From Subtercola frigoramans (GTDB lineage: Bacteria > Actinomycetota > Actinomycetes > Actinomycetales > Microbacteriaceae): a DNA stretch of 64,000 nt. The translations under genes and the position numbers were made by a program. The stretch covers positions 2,480,001 to 2,544,000 of the forward strand of contig NZ_JAFBBU010000001.1 of assembly GCF_016907385.1 (NCBI RefSeq). The letters are read 5' to 3'. The notes under the pieces are model-generated. The model was not told where the DNA came from, ran no database searches, and saw nothing but the letters and a program-made list of their open reading frames with translations. Positions within the stretch are counted from its first letter, which is position 1; every line of letters starts with the position of its first letter. Below are positions 17,657 to 26,559 of the stretch, piece after piece.

Positions 17657-17701
17657 TTGACTACACCGTAATTCGGGATAATAATCAAATAAATCTGATT
17701 A
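17657..17701 (+). promoter_or_regulatory. gntP promoter with overlapping inverted-repeat operator
   Basis: TTGACT (17657-17662) and AATAAT (17680-17685) are separated by 17 bases. They overlap an inverted repeat TAATCA-N8-TGATTA (17682-17701), which covers the -10 and the start of transcription. This AT-rich stretch stands out from its surroundings and lies between the divergent regulator and gntP. It is the best candidate operator for the GntR protein. Arms are only six bases, so the call is tentative. Confidence 0.45.
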
Positions 17702-17763
17702 ATCGGTTTATATATTTTGACGAAGAGGTCGCAGGGAAGCGCCTCTGAAAGGGGCTTTCATCC

Positions 17764-19161
17764 ATGAATCTCATCTCGGCCGTATTCACCGCAGATCCTA
17801 TCAAGCCGTCCGGTAGCCCGGAACAGCTCATCATCGCAGCGCTGATCGGCGTTGCCGTGATCATCACCCTCATCACCTGGCTCAAAGTGCATCCATTCCT
17901 GGCACTGACTGTCGGGTCGATCGGTGTGGGAATCGGAGCTGGGTTGGCTCCGTTGGGAGCCGTCGCCAGCTTCGGCGCCGGGTTCGGCGCAACCATGACG
18001 AGCGTGGGCATCCTCATCGCCTTCGGCGCGATGTTCGGCAAGATCCTTGCTGACTCCGGCGGCGCAGATCGCATCGTTGACACGCTGGTATCACGGTCAA
18101 GCAAGCGGGCACTGCCGTGGACAATGGCGCTCATCGGAGCGCTCATCGGATTGCCGATGTTCTTCGAAGTGGGGCTCGTGCTCCTGATCCCAGTCATCAT
18201 TCTGGTCGCCCGTCGTTCGGGACTGTCATTGATCAGGATCGCTGTTCCTGCGATTGCCGGCCTCTCGGTTATGCACGGGCTCGTTCCTCCTCACCCCGGG
18301 CCACTCGTTGCCGTTTCGACACTGGGCGCAAACCTCGGCCTCACCCTGGCCATCGGGGTCGGCCTCGCCATCCCCACCGTCATCATCGCCGGCCCACTGT
18401 TCAGCAAGCTCGCTGCCCGATGGGTGAACGTTCCCATTCCGGCACTGTTCGTCACTGCCGAAGACGAGGGCGAAGACATCACCGACCGCAAGCGACCGAG
18501 CTTCCTCGCAGCCTTGTGCGGAATCCTCCTGCCGGTTGTTCTTATGCTCGCCCGGGCAGTCGTCGATGCAGTCGACCCTGGATCGAAGGCACCGCTCAAC
18601 GCAACGCTCGACTTCCTCGGTACCCCGATGGTCGCCCTTGGACTCGCCGTCATCTACGGCATGATCGTCTTCGGCCGAGGCGGCGGAATGTCTCGCAGGG
18701 CGGTCTCCGAATCGCTCGGTTCCTCACTCGGACCGATTGCCGGCATTCTTCTGATCGTCGGCGCCGGCGGCGGGTTCAAACAAGTGCTCATCGACACCGG
18801 AATCGGGACCATCATCGCCAATGCCGTCACCGGCAGCAGCATGTCTGTGCTTCTTCTGGCCTGGGTGGTAGCGGCACTCGTACGCGTGGCCACCGGGTCT
18901 GCCACAGTGGCCACGGTTACAGCAGCGGGAATCCTCGCGCCCGTCGCCGCAACCCTGAGCACACCACAGGTCTCCCTGATGGTTCTTGCCATCGGCGCAG
19001 GCTCACTCTTCCTCTCCCACGTCAACGACGCCGGCTTTTGGCTGGTCAAGGAGTATCTAGGACTCTCGATCGGCCAGAACTTCAAGGTGTGGACGGCGCT
19101 AGAGTGCATCATCTCGGTTACAGGCCTCATCGGGGTCCTTCTGCTCGGAATGGTTCTCTGA
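17764..19161 (+). CDS. gntP: Gluconate permease, GntP family
   Basis: This 465-residue permease has about 12-14 membrane helices. It shows the conserved family segments GLPMFFEVGLVLLIPV and HGLVPPHPGPL (gluconate:H+ symporter signature), and near the C-terminus VATGSATVATVTAAGI and LSHVNDAGFWLVKE. It should import D-gluconate with protons across the cytoplasmic membrane. AAGGGG lies nine bases before the ATG. The gluconokinase starts two bases after its stop, so the pair is an operon: uptake followed by phosphorylation to 6-phosphogluconate, which feeds the pentose phosphate pathway. Control is probably by the divergent GntR/FCD protein through the inverted repeat at the promoter. Related GntP proteins carry other sugar acids, so exact specificity is supported mainly by the kinase next to it. 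Confidence 0.92.
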   Translation: MNLISAVFTADPIKPSGSPEQLIIAALIGVAVIITLITWLKVHPFLALTVGSIGVGIGAGLAPLGAVASFGAGFGATMTSVGILIAFGAMFGKILADSGGADRIVDTLVSRSSKRALPWTMALIGALIGLPMFFEVGLVLLIPVIILVARRSGLSLIRIAVPAIAGLSVMHGLVPPHPGPLVAVSTLGANLGLTLAIGVGLAIPTVIIAGPLFSKLAARWVNVPIPALFVTAEDEGEDITDRKRPSFLAALCGILLPVVLMLARAVVDAVDPGSKAPLNATLDFLGTPMVALGLAVIYGMIVFGRGGGMSRRAVSESLGSSLGPIAGILLIVGAGGGFKQVLIDTGIGTIIANAVTGSSMSVLLLAWVVAALVRVATGSATVATVTAAGILAPVAATLSTPQVSLMVLAIGAGSLFLSHVNDAGFWLVKEYLGLSIGQNFKVWTALECIISVTGLIGVLLLGMVL

Positions 19162-19163
19162 CG

Positions 19164-19685
19164 GTGACTCCCCTCATTGAGGGGCAGCCGATCATCGTCG
19201 TGATGGGTGTCTCCGGATCGGGCAAGAGCACCATCGCTGCCGGGCTCGCCGATGAGCTCGGATGGGATTTCGAAGACGGCGACAATCTGCACTCCGACGA
19301 GAATGTCGCGAAGATGTCGGCAGGGATTCCGCTCGACGACGCCGATCGGCAACCGTGGCTCGAGACAATCTCATCATGGATCGTCGAGCACGAGATGGCC
19401 GGAGTCCCCGGAGTGATCACCTGCTCTGCACTGAAGCGCCGGTACCGCGATGTGCTGCGCGAAAGAGACGTGGTCTTCGTTCATCTGGCCGGTTCCCGAG
19501 GCCTCATCGGCGACCGCCTGACCCAGCGTAGCGACCACTACATGCCGCCGGCTCTGCTGGATTCCCAGCTGGACAGTCTCGAGCCGCCTGAACCCTCGGA
19601 GAACGCGATCACCGTCAACGCCGAGAAGACACCGGCAGAGGAGGTCGCAGAGATCGTCGCCGTGCTCGCCCTCCGCCGCAGATGA
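19164..19685 (+). CDS. gntK: Gluconokinase
   Basis: This 173-residue kinase of the AroK/GntK P-loop group has Walker A GVSGSGKS at about residues 14-21. Conserved EDGDNLHSDENVAKMSAGIPL, which forms the gluconate-binding part, follows, and then CSALKRRYRD and the lid around GDRLTQRSDHYMP. It converts gluconate plus ATP to 6-phosphogluconate in the cytoplasm. The start is GTG at 19164, two bases after the gntP stop; the ATG at 19202 would remove the first beta-strand and is rejected. Its length equals the family norm. It converges with the IclR regulator with 26 bases between the stops. Confidence 0.93.
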   Translation: MTPLIEGQPIIVVMGVSGSGKSTIAAGLADELGWDFEDGDNLHSDENVAKMSAGIPLDDADRQPWLETISSWIVEHEMAGVPGVITCSALKRRYRDVLRERDVVFVHLAGSRGLIGDRLTQRSDHYMPPALLDSQLDSLEPPEPSENAITVNAEKTPAEEVAEIVAVLALRRR

Positions 19686-19711
19686 ATCAGACGCGGGAGA
19701 AGTGATACGGC

Positions 19712-20464
19712 TCAGGCGAGAAGAGGGGCGAGCAGACGTGAGCCCTCCACCAGTATCGAAAGGGTCTCGCCAGGCTTCTCGACTCTGGTGGCGGGCGCCG
19801 AGAGGCAGAGCCCGGCCACGAGCGAATTTTCTGCGTCTCTGATCGGAACGGCAAGACAGCCGTAACCGGGGGTGAGCTCGCCCACCTGCAGCGCGTAGCC
19901 GCGTTCCCTCGTCTCGGAGACAAGAGCATCGATCGCTTCTGGCGAGCGTTCGACCGTCAGCGAGCCGGCCTGTACCCCCAACCGCTGGCCAGCGTCCAGC
20001 TCGGCCAGCAACAGCCTGCCCATCGCAGAGGCATCGACGAACCGGGCAATTCGTACCGGGTTACTGAGCGGAAAGTCGGGATCGATGTCGGTGACCTGAA
20101 GGCGATGGTGCTCGTAACGCACCAGGTGCACTCCCCCGCGGATGCCCTGTCGCAGTTCGGTCACCACATCGCGAGCAGCGCGTGGAAGGCGGGGTATCAC
20201 CGGCGCAAGCCCTGCCAGTTGGGCGACTTTGCTGCCGAGCGCGAAGCCGCTGAGATCGGGCAGGCGCACGAGGTACTCCTCCTGCACCAGGAGGTTCAGG
20301 AGCCGGTAGGTTGTAGCACGCGGGAGCGAGAGGTTGTGGCTCACTTCGCGGGCCGTGACCCCCGGGCCACACCGGGCGACCTCCTCGAGCACGACGAGCG
20401 CGCTGTGAATGGCGCGCGGCTGCCTTGCCCTGACCTCGCTGATGTGGCTCGGCTGAGCGGTCAT
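19712..20464 (-). CDS. IclR family transcriptional regulator
   Basis: This 250-residue protein has an N-terminal winged helix (about residues 18-80, with the recognition helix in LSLPRATTYRLLNLLVQEEYL). The C-terminal IclR effector domain (about 90-245) shows the conserved GRLLLAEL and VGELTPGYGCLAVPI. It is the second gene of a two-gene operon: its ATG overlaps the stop of an APC permease as ATGA. With a second permease and a copper amine oxidase on the other side of the intergenic region, it most likely controls amine uptake and oxidation. The effector is unknown. A short TCTC-N5-GAGA repeat in the intergenic region is a weak operator candidate. Confidence 0.85.
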   Translation of the reverse strand: MTAQPSHISEVRARQPRAIHSALVVLEEVARCGPGVTAREVSHNLSLPRATTYRLLNLLVQEEYLVRLPDLSGFALGSKVAQLAGLAPVIPRLPRAARDVVTELRQGIRGGVHLVRYEHHRLQVTDIDPDFPLSNPVRIARFVDASAMGRLLLAELDAGQRLGVQAGSLTVERSPEAIDALVSETRERGYALQVGELTPGYGCLAVPIRDAENSLVAGLCLSAPATRVEKPGETLSILVEGSRLLAPLLA

Positions 20465-21975
20465 CCGCGGCCTGTCACTCGCCCTGTCGATGCAGCGGGA
20501 TCGCCGCCGAGAACGTCGCCGGCGATCGTCTCGTCGAACACCCCGATCGTCTCCTTCAGCCAGGGCCGGCGACGGCGCACGAAGCGGAAGACGACAACAC
20601 CCGCGACCATGATGCCGAGAAAGAGCCACACGCCGACGGCACCGGGCCCCGAGCCCTGCACCGCGAGATAGACCACAAGACCGAGGGCGAGCAGAAGGCT
20701 TGCCAGAATCGCCCGGAGGCCGGCCCAGAAGGTGAGTTCGCCGATCTTCTTCAGAAAGACGAACGACGCAACGCACACGAGCACGTACGAGGTGATGAAT
20801 CCTGCCGCAGCACAGACCAGAATCGCGCCCATGGCCTCCCAGACCCCGGCACCCGAGGCGATGTAGAGCAGGGTCGCCACTGTCATGACGGGCAGAACCG
20901 TGACGACCCCGATGAACGGCGTGCGAAAGCGAGGATGCGTACGCCCGAACATCCGGGGGATCACGCCGTCCCTGGCCATCGAGAACAAGACGCGCACCAG
21001 GGCGGTGGTCGAGGCGATCGCGCAGGCCACGAACGACATCGCGATGCTGGCGTCGAGCACGAGGCCCATCCACTCCATGCCGTACGCGTTCGCCAGCGAG
21101 TTCACCGGGCTCGGCACCGAGGTCAGCGAGCGGTCGAGACCCACGAACCCCACGAGCTGGCTGTACGACGAGAGCAGGTAGAGAAGACCCGAGGCCACCA
21201 GGGTGCCCACGAGTGCCCTCGGGATGCTCGCGAAGGGCTTTCGCGCCTCGACACCCAGGCTCGCTGCGCTCTCGAATCCCACGAAGGCCATCAGCGCCAG
21301 CACCGCACCTGTTGCGAAGTCGCTGAAGGTCGTTCCGGCGAGCGAGATGACCGACCAGTCGATGCCACCACCCTGAGAGACGAGCAGTGCAACGATGAAG
21401 ACCACGAGCAGGGCGACGGAGACCGACTCGACCAGCAGAGTCACCCGAGTCGAGAGCCGGATGCCGCGGGCCAGCACGACGAAGCAGATCGCCGCGATCG
21501 CCACCACGATGATGCTGACCAGAAGGCTCGACTTCTCGGCTCCCGGTACGAAGTGCCCGAGCAGAGTCGCCAGGAACAACCCGGCGCCACTGAGGGAGAA
21601 CATCGCGATGAACCCGTAGCCGACGATCATCGAGACGCCCGTCATGAAGGAGGCTCCCGCCCCCAGGCCCTTCGAGACGAACGTGTACAGCGACCCCGCT
21701 GCCGACATGCGCCGGGTGAACTGGTTGATCGAACTCGCCACGAGCAGGGAGAGAAGGAGTGCTGCAGTCACGGCCCACACGGTGGCATTGCCGGCCACCG
21801 CGGCGACGATCACCGGGATGGTCGTCGCCGCGGCCGAGGGCGCAACGGCCGAGACCGACTGGGCGACGACGTCGAGAAAGCCGAGACTGCGGCGATCCAG
21901 TCCCTCTACGGGAGAACGGCGCAGAATCCCGGCGACCAGGGGCGGGTCAGCGATTGCCCGCTCGAGTGCGGTCAT
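20461..21975 (-). CDS. APC superfamily amino acid/polyamine permease
   Basis: This 504-residue permease has about 12 membrane helices and the APC layout. The first helix region is AVAPSAAATTIPVIVAAVAG, then GSLYTFVSKGLGAGASFMTG and GFESAASLGVEARKPFASIP, the conserved loop seen in amino acid permeases. It should import an amino acid or amine with protons. It heads an operon with the IclR regulator (ATGA overlap) and is divergent from a second APC permease and copper amine oxidase, so primary or polyamines are likely substrates. Sequence alone does not tell which. No clear Shine-Dalgarno sequence stands out before the ATG (GGGCCACCGACC). Confidence 0.85.
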   Translation of the reverse strand: MTALERAIADPPLVAGILRRSPVEGLDRRSLGFLDVVAQSVSAVAPSAAATTIPVIVAAVAGNATVWAVTAALLLSLLVASSINQFTRRMSAAGSLYTFVSKGLGAGASFMTGVSMIVGYGFIAMFSLSGAGLFLATLLGHFVPGAEKSSLLVSIIVVAIAAICFVVLARGIRLSTRVTLLVESVSVALLVVFIVALLVSQGGGIDWSVISLAGTTFSDFATGAVLALMAFVGFESAASLGVEARKPFASIPRALVGTLVASGLLYLLSSYSQLVGFVGLDRSLTSVPSPVNSLANAYGMEWMGLVLDASIAMSFVACAIASTTALVRVLFSMARDGVIPRMFGRTHPRFRTPFIGVVTVLPVMTVATLLYIASGAGVWEAMGAILVCAAAGFITSYVLVCVASFVFLKKIGELTFWAGLRAILASLLLALGLVVYLAVQGSGPGAVGVWLFLGIMVAGVVVFRFVRRRRPWLKETIGVFDETIAGDVLGGDPAASTGRVTGRG

Positions 21976-22057
21976 GGTCGGTGGCCCTTCTGCAGATCAG
22001 TAGCTCCGAGCCTAGGGGCAGGGTGTTGCGAAGTCGGGTCGCCGATGTTTCGGGTGT

Positions 22058-22077
22058 GTGTTCTCCAAATGAGACAG
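22058..22077. promoter_or_regulatory. Weak IclR-type operator candidate
   Basis: A short inverted repeat TCTC-N5-GAGA (22062-22074, inside TTCTCCAAATGAGAC) lies between the divergent permease genes. IclR operators are often AT-centred palindromes of about this size. The arms are short, so this is only a pointer. Confidence 0.22.
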
Positions 22078-22225
22078 CCCGGCCACGGCGTCCCAGTTGC
22101 CCTCGACACATCGTCACAGCCTGAAAATCGCCACGCAACACGGGCGGGTGATCATGAGCAGAACGCCCTCCTCATGCCCACACCAGCCCACCCTCCACCT
22201 ATTACCTCTATATCGACGGAGAATC

Positions 22226-23713
22226 ATGACAACCACTCGCGAACCCGCCGGAACAGCTGTTTCCGGTGCCGCACCGAAAGCCGGCCTCTCCGGCTCGCTC
22301 GGCGTCGGCTCCATCGTCTTCATGGTCGTGGCCGCGGCCGCGCCCCTCACCGTGATCGGTGGCTCTGCACCGCTCGGCTTCCTGCTCGGTAACGGCGTCG
22401 GCTTCCCGGCCCTGTTTGTGGTCTGTGCGGTCATCCTGCTGCTGTTCGCGGTCGGGCTGGTGGCAATGACCCGCAAGATCCCCAAACCCGGCGGCTTCTT
22501 CACGTATATCGGGCACGGACTGGGCAAGCCGGCCGGCCTGTCGGCGGCCTACCTGGCTCTGCTCACCTACACGACCATCCAGATCGCCGTACACGGCTAC
22601 GTGGGCTACCTGATCAGCGTGTCGATCACCTCACTTGGTGGCCCCGACATCGCCTGGTGGGTCTACTCACTGGCGATCGTGCTGATCGTGGGAGTGCTCG
22701 GTTACCGGCACATCGACCTCAGCTCCAAGGTGCTCGGCGTACTGCTGGTCTGCGAGGTCGGCATCGTGCTCGCCCTGGTCGCTGCCGTCGTCGTCACGGG
22801 CGGCGCTGAGGGACTCTCGGCCGAACCGTTCATGCCGACGCAGATCTTCTCAGGTTCGCCCGGTGTCGGCCTGATGTTCGCCTTCGCTGCTTTCATCGGC
22901 TTCGAGTCGACCGCGATCTTCCGCGATGAGGCCAAGACCCCCGATCGCACCATCCCGCGTGCCACGTACATCGCGGTCATCGGTATCGGCGCCTTCTACA
23001 CGCTGGCTTCGTGGGCGCTCGTGATGGCCTGGGGGCCGTCGAACGTCGTCGCCCAGGCCGCCATCGACCCCGGCACCATGGTCATCCAGACCACGCTGAA
23101 CTACCTGGGCCCGGTCGGGGAACTCATCATCAACATCCTGCTCATCACGAGCATGTTCGCCTGCGTGCTCTCGTTCCACAACGTCATCACCCGGTACCAG
23201 CACTCGATGTCGAACGCCGGACTCCTGCCCGGCAAGGTCGGTTCGGTGCACCACAAGCACCTCTCGCCGCACGTCTCGTCGATCATCCAGACGGCCACGG
23301 CCTTCGTGCTCATCGTGTTGTTCGCGGTTCTGCAGCTCGACCCGGTGCTGAACGTCTTCACTTGGTTCTCGGGGGTCGCGACGCTCGCGATCGCGCTGCT
23401 CATGGCTCTCACCTCGGTGGCCGTCGTGGTGTACTTCCGTCGCACGAAGTCCGACGCCCGGCTCTGGAACACGTTGATCGCGCCGGTGCTCGGTTTCATC
23501 GGCCTGATCGGGGCCGCCGTGATCATCGGCGTGAACTTCCCGTTTCTCGTCGGCGATGTCGACGCAGCCGGCGTGCCCGTCTTCGGCGCCGTGAGCGCGG
23601 TTCTCCTCGGCCTGATCGTGGTGTTCCCTGTCGCCGGCATCATCCAGGCGGCCATCATCAAGCGCAGGAATCGCGAGGCCTACGAGGCCATCACCGAGAC
23701 CATCGCCAGCTGA
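22226..23713 (+). CDS. APC superfamily amine/amino acid permease
   Basis: This 495-residue permease has about 12-14 membrane helices. Conserved APC segments include VFMVVAAAAPLTVIGGSAPL in the first helix, KPGGFFTYIGHGLGKPAG and AFAAFIGFESTAIFRDEAK. GGAGA lies about six bases before the ATG at 22226; the frame continues upstream but without a better start. The copper amine oxidase gene follows 136 bases downstream on the same strand, separated by a palindromic repeat. The natural reading is uptake of a primary amine (for example tyramine, phenylethylamine, putrescine or ethanolamine) that the oxidase then deaminates. It differs from the divergent permease in sequence, so the two may import different amines. 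Confidence 0.85.
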   Translation: MTTTREPAGTAVSGAAPKAGLSGSLGVGSIVFMVVAAAAPLTVIGGSAPLGFLLGNGVGFPALFVVCAVILLLFAVGLVAMTRKIPKPGGFFTYIGHGLGKPAGLSAAYLALLTYTTIQIAVHGYVGYLISVSITSLGGPDIAWWVYSLAIVLIVGVLGYRHIDLSSKVLGVLLVCEVGIVLALVAAVVVTGGAEGLSAEPFMPTQIFSGSPGVGLMFAFAAFIGFESTAIFRDEAKTPDRTIPRATYIAVIGIGAFYTLASWALVMAWGPSNVVAQAAIDPGTMVIQTTLNYLGPVGELIINILLITSMFACVLSFHNVITRYQHSMSNAGLLPGKVGSVHHKHLSPHVSSIIQTATAFVLIVLFAVLQLDPVLNVFTWFSGVATLAIALLMALTSVAVVVYFRRTKSDARLWNTLIAPVLGFIGLIGAAVIIGVNFPFLVGDVDAAGVPVFGAVSAVLLGLIVVFPVAGIIQAAIIKRRNREAYEAITETIAS

Positions 23714-23721
23714 ACGCGGTC

Positions 23722-23798
23722 GGTTTCGATACGCACTTCGTGCTACTCATACGGCGCACACCCCGCCGGTTGAGTAGGCCACCGGCCGTATCGAAACC
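23722..23798. repeat. Intergenic palindromic repeat (REP-like), second copy
   Basis: GGTTTCGATACG (23722-23733) and CGTATCGAAACC (23787-23798) are perfect inverted ends. Inside lie CTACTCA and its complement TGAGTAG. The right half matches the left half of the repeat inside the PMT gene. Here it lies between the permease stop and the amine oxidase, where it could also act as a hairpin weakening read-through. Confidence 0.75.
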
Positions 23799-23849
23799 CA
23801 CCCCGCGTCACTGATCCACCGAACACACCACCGAAAGAGAAGCCAGACC

Positions 23850-25841
23850 ATGACACTGACAGAACCGAATCGCACCATCACCTCGCCCCTGGCGAGCCTC
23901 ACCCCCGCCGACATCGAGCAGGTCAGAGACGTGGTGACCGCGAGCGAACTCTTCACCCCCACCTCGCGTTTCGCCTACATCGGCCTCGAGGAGCCGCACA
24001 AGCGCGAGGTGCTCGCCTACCTCGAGGGCTCTGGCCCCCGCCCCGACCGCCAGGCCCGGGTGATGCTGCTCGACATGGCCACCGGTCACTCGACCGACAG
24101 CATCGTCTCGATCGACGGCGCCGAGGTCATCAGCACCGTCGTGCTCGACGGCAGCAACGGCCAGCTGCCGGTGCTGATCCAGGAGTTCGACGAGGTCGGT
24201 CCGATCGTGGCCTCCGACCAGCGCTGGGTCGACGCGCTCACCGCTCGCGGCATCGCCGTCGACTCCGTCGTCTGCGTGCCCCTCTCTGCCGGGTTCTACG
24301 ACCTGCCCGAAGAAGAGGGCCGCCGCATCCTGCGCGTACTCGCCTTCCAGCAGAACTACCCCGAAGACCACCCCTGGGCACACCCCGTCGACGGCCTCTG
24401 CGCCTACGTCGACGTCGCCGCCCGCACGATCACTCGCCTGATCGACTCTGCCCCGCTGCCCGTGCCCGTCGAGGGCGGCAACTTCGACGACCCCGCCCTG
24501 CAGGGTGCACCGCTCACCGTGCTCAAACCGATCTCGATCACCCAGCCGGAGGGCCCGAGCTTCGTGGTCGACGGCGAGTCCGTCACCTGGGGCAATTGGA
24601 GCTTCGACGTCGGTTTCGACCCGCGCGAGGGCCTCATCATGCGCCAGCTCTCGTTCTTCGACGGCGTCGAACAGCGCCCGATCATGTACCGCGGCTCGAT
24701 CGCCGAGATGGTCGTGCCCTACGGCGACCCCTCCCCCGTACGGTTCTGGCAGAACTACTTCGACACCGGCGAGTACCTCTTCGGCCGCTTCACGAACTCG
24801 CTCGAGCTCGGCTGCGACTGCGTCGGCGAGATCCACTACTTCGACGCCGTGCTGGCCGACGAGCTCGGCAACCCGCAGACCATCAAGAACGGCATCTGCA
24901 TGCACGAAGAGGATTTCGGCACGCTCTGGAAGCACTCCGATATGTTCACTGGCTCGAGCGAGGTCCGCCGCCAGCGTCGCCTGGTGATCAGCTTCTTCAC
25001 CACCGTCGGCAACTACGACTACGGGTTCTACTGGTACCTCTACCTCGACGGAACCATCGAATGCGAGGCCAAGCTCACGGGCATCCTGTTCACCTCCTCG
25101 TACGTCGAGGGCAGCCCCTACGCCAGCGAGGTCGCCCCCGGGCTCGGCGCCCCATACCACCAGCACCTCTTCAGCGCCCGGCTCGACATGATGGTCGACG
25201 GCGTCTCGAACGCCGTCGATGAAGTGGATGCTGTGCGCCTGCCCGTCAGCGCAGAGAATCCCTACGGTGGCGCCTTCACGAACAGCGTCACTCGCCTCTC
25301 CAGTGAATCAGACGCCGGCCGTGTCGCTGACGCCTCCGTCGGACGCGCCTGGCACATCGTCAACACCGAGAAGACCAACCGCCTCGGCCGGCCGACCGGC
25401 TATGTGCTCCTCCCGGAGCAGGCGCCGACGCTGCTGGCAGACCCTTCCTCGTCGATCGCCGCGCGCGCTGCCTTCACCACCAAGCAGCTCTGGGTGACGC
25501 AGTACGACACGGCAGAACGGTACCCGGCCGGCGACTTCGTGCACCAGAACCCGGGCGGAGACGGCCTGCCCCGGTACATGGCGGCCGACCGCTCCGTCGA
25601 CGGCGAAGACATCGTTCTCTGGCACACCTTCGGCCCGACGCACTTCCCGCGAATCGAGGACTGGCCCGTCATGCCGACCGACTACGCCAAGTTCACGCTG
25701 AAGCCGTACGGCTTCTTCGACCGCAACCCGGCGCTGAATGTACCGCCGAGTGAGCTGAAGCACGCCTGCTCGCACGACTCAGGGGCGCACGAGGGTCACG
25801 CTTCACACGGCGACCACGGCGACCACCACCACGGAGCCTGA
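23850..25841 (+). CDS. Copper-containing primary-amine oxidase (TPQ type) with His-rich tail
   Basis: This 663-residue protein matches copper amine oxidases of Arthrobacter type across its length. The topaquinone precursor is Tyr389 in GNYDYGF. The catalytic base is Asp305 in YFDTGEY. The copper ligands are His437 and His439 in HQH and His598 in PTHFPR. Two small N-terminal domains precede the large beta-sandwich. It oxidises RCH2NH2 to aldehyde, ammonia and hydrogen peroxide. No signal peptide is seen, so it should be cytoplasmic. The last 27 residues hold nine histidines (ending GDHHHGA), a tail not needed for the fold and possibly a copper reservoir. It follows an APC permease and is followed eight bases later by a small membrane protein. 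The products would feed nitrogen and carbon metabolism under likely IclR control. Confidence 0.93.
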   Translation: MTLTEPNRTITSPLASLTPADIEQVRDVVTASELFTPTSRFAYIGLEEPHKREVLAYLEGSGPRPDRQARVMLLDMATGHSTDSIVSIDGAEVISTVVLDGSNGQLPVLIQEFDEVGPIVASDQRWVDALTARGIAVDSVVCVPLSAGFYDLPEEEGRRILRVLAFQQNYPEDHPWAHPVDGLCAYVDVAARTITRLIDSAPLPVPVEGGNFDDPALQGAPLTVLKPISITQPEGPSFVVDGESVTWGNWSFDVGFDPREGLIMRQLSFFDGVEQRPIMYRGSIAEMVVPYGDPSPVRFWQNYFDTGEYLFGRFTNSLELGCDCVGEIHYFDAVLADELGNPQTIKNGICMHEEDFGTLWKHSDMFTGSSEVRRQRRLVISFFTTVGNYDYGFYWYLYLDGTIECEAKLTGILFTSSYVEGSPYASEVAPGLGAPYHQHLFSARLDMMVDGVSNAVDEVDAVRLPVSAENPYGGAFTNSVTRLSSESDAGRVADASVGRAWHIVNTEKTNRLGRPTGYVLLPEQAPTLLADPSSSIAARAAFTTKQLWVTQYDTAERYPAGDFVHQNPGGDGLPRYMAADRSVDGEDIVLWHTFGPTHFPRIEDWPVMPTDYAKFTLKPYGFFDRNPALNVPPSELKHACSHDSGAHEGHASHGDHGDHHHGA

Positions 25842-25849
25842 CCGTCAGC

Positions 25850-26446
25850 ATGAGCCTCGAATTGGCACACTTCGGCGCGGTGGTGCCAGCGACGGTAGCC
25901 GCGTGCTGCGTCGCGGGCACCCCGCACCGAAGGGTGGCGAACACCCTACCCGCCGCCCTCATGCTGCTGTCGATGCTCGACATGGCCACAGGTACACGGG
26001 TGCTCGCGGCCGTCGCCTGGGCTGCGCTCCTGCTGTTCGCGGCCGTCATCCCCGCAGTTCTCGTGCGGCTGCATGGCGGCCCGGCGGGCTACCGCGTGAT
26101 GGCGCTGCACCGGAGTCTCGGGCTCGTGCTGATGGCCGCCCTCACACTGACCGGTTCGGTCGGGATGGGATCAGGCATCCGTACCGTCGAAAACGCATCG
26201 AACGGCTCGGCTGGGCACCAGATGGCCGGTATGACCGCGGCCCCGGGGGCGTCTGGGGTGGCAGACCTGATCGCCGGGGCATTCACGTTTCCGTCGCTCG
26301 TGGTACTGGTCGCCCTGGTCTTCACCGCCCTCACCGGCGCATTGCTCGTGCAACGCAGAAGGCGAACGGGGCCGGGCCACCGACGCACCCAGCTCGAGAC
26401 CCTCGGCATGGGCCTCTCGATCGCGGTGATGGCCCTCAGCTTCTGA
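25850..26446 (+). CDS. Small polytopic membrane protein, unknown function
   Basis: This 198-residue hydrophobic protein has about five membrane helices. A short loop between two helices (about residues 118-140) is rich in Met, His and Gly (AGHQMAGMT). The N-terminal part has a Cys-Cys pair in AACCVAG. It starts eight bases after the copper amine oxidase stop and is surely co-transcribed. I do not recognise a characterised family; DUF5134-like proteins have a similar layout. Met/His loops and cysteines, next to a cuproenzyme with a His-rich tail, hint at copper handling, but that is inference from composition and position. Confidence 0.55.
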   Translation: MSLELAHFGAVVPATVAACCVAGTPHRRVANTLPAALMLLSMLDMATGTRVLAAVAWAALLLFAAVIPAVLVRLHGGPAGYRVMALHRSLGLVLMAALTLTGSVGMGSGIRTVENASNGSAGHQMAGMTAAPGASGVADLIAGAFTFPSLVVLVALVFTALTGALLVQRRRRTGPGHRRTQLETLGMGLSIAVMALSF

Positions 26447-26559
26447 GGATTCTCCGGGGCTTACGGTCGCAGGCTGGCAGTTACGACACCAGATCGAGCA
26501 TGAGGCGCATGCGAAAGCGGGGCTTTCGCGAATCGCTCGCTATCAGATGCTGCGTTCCT

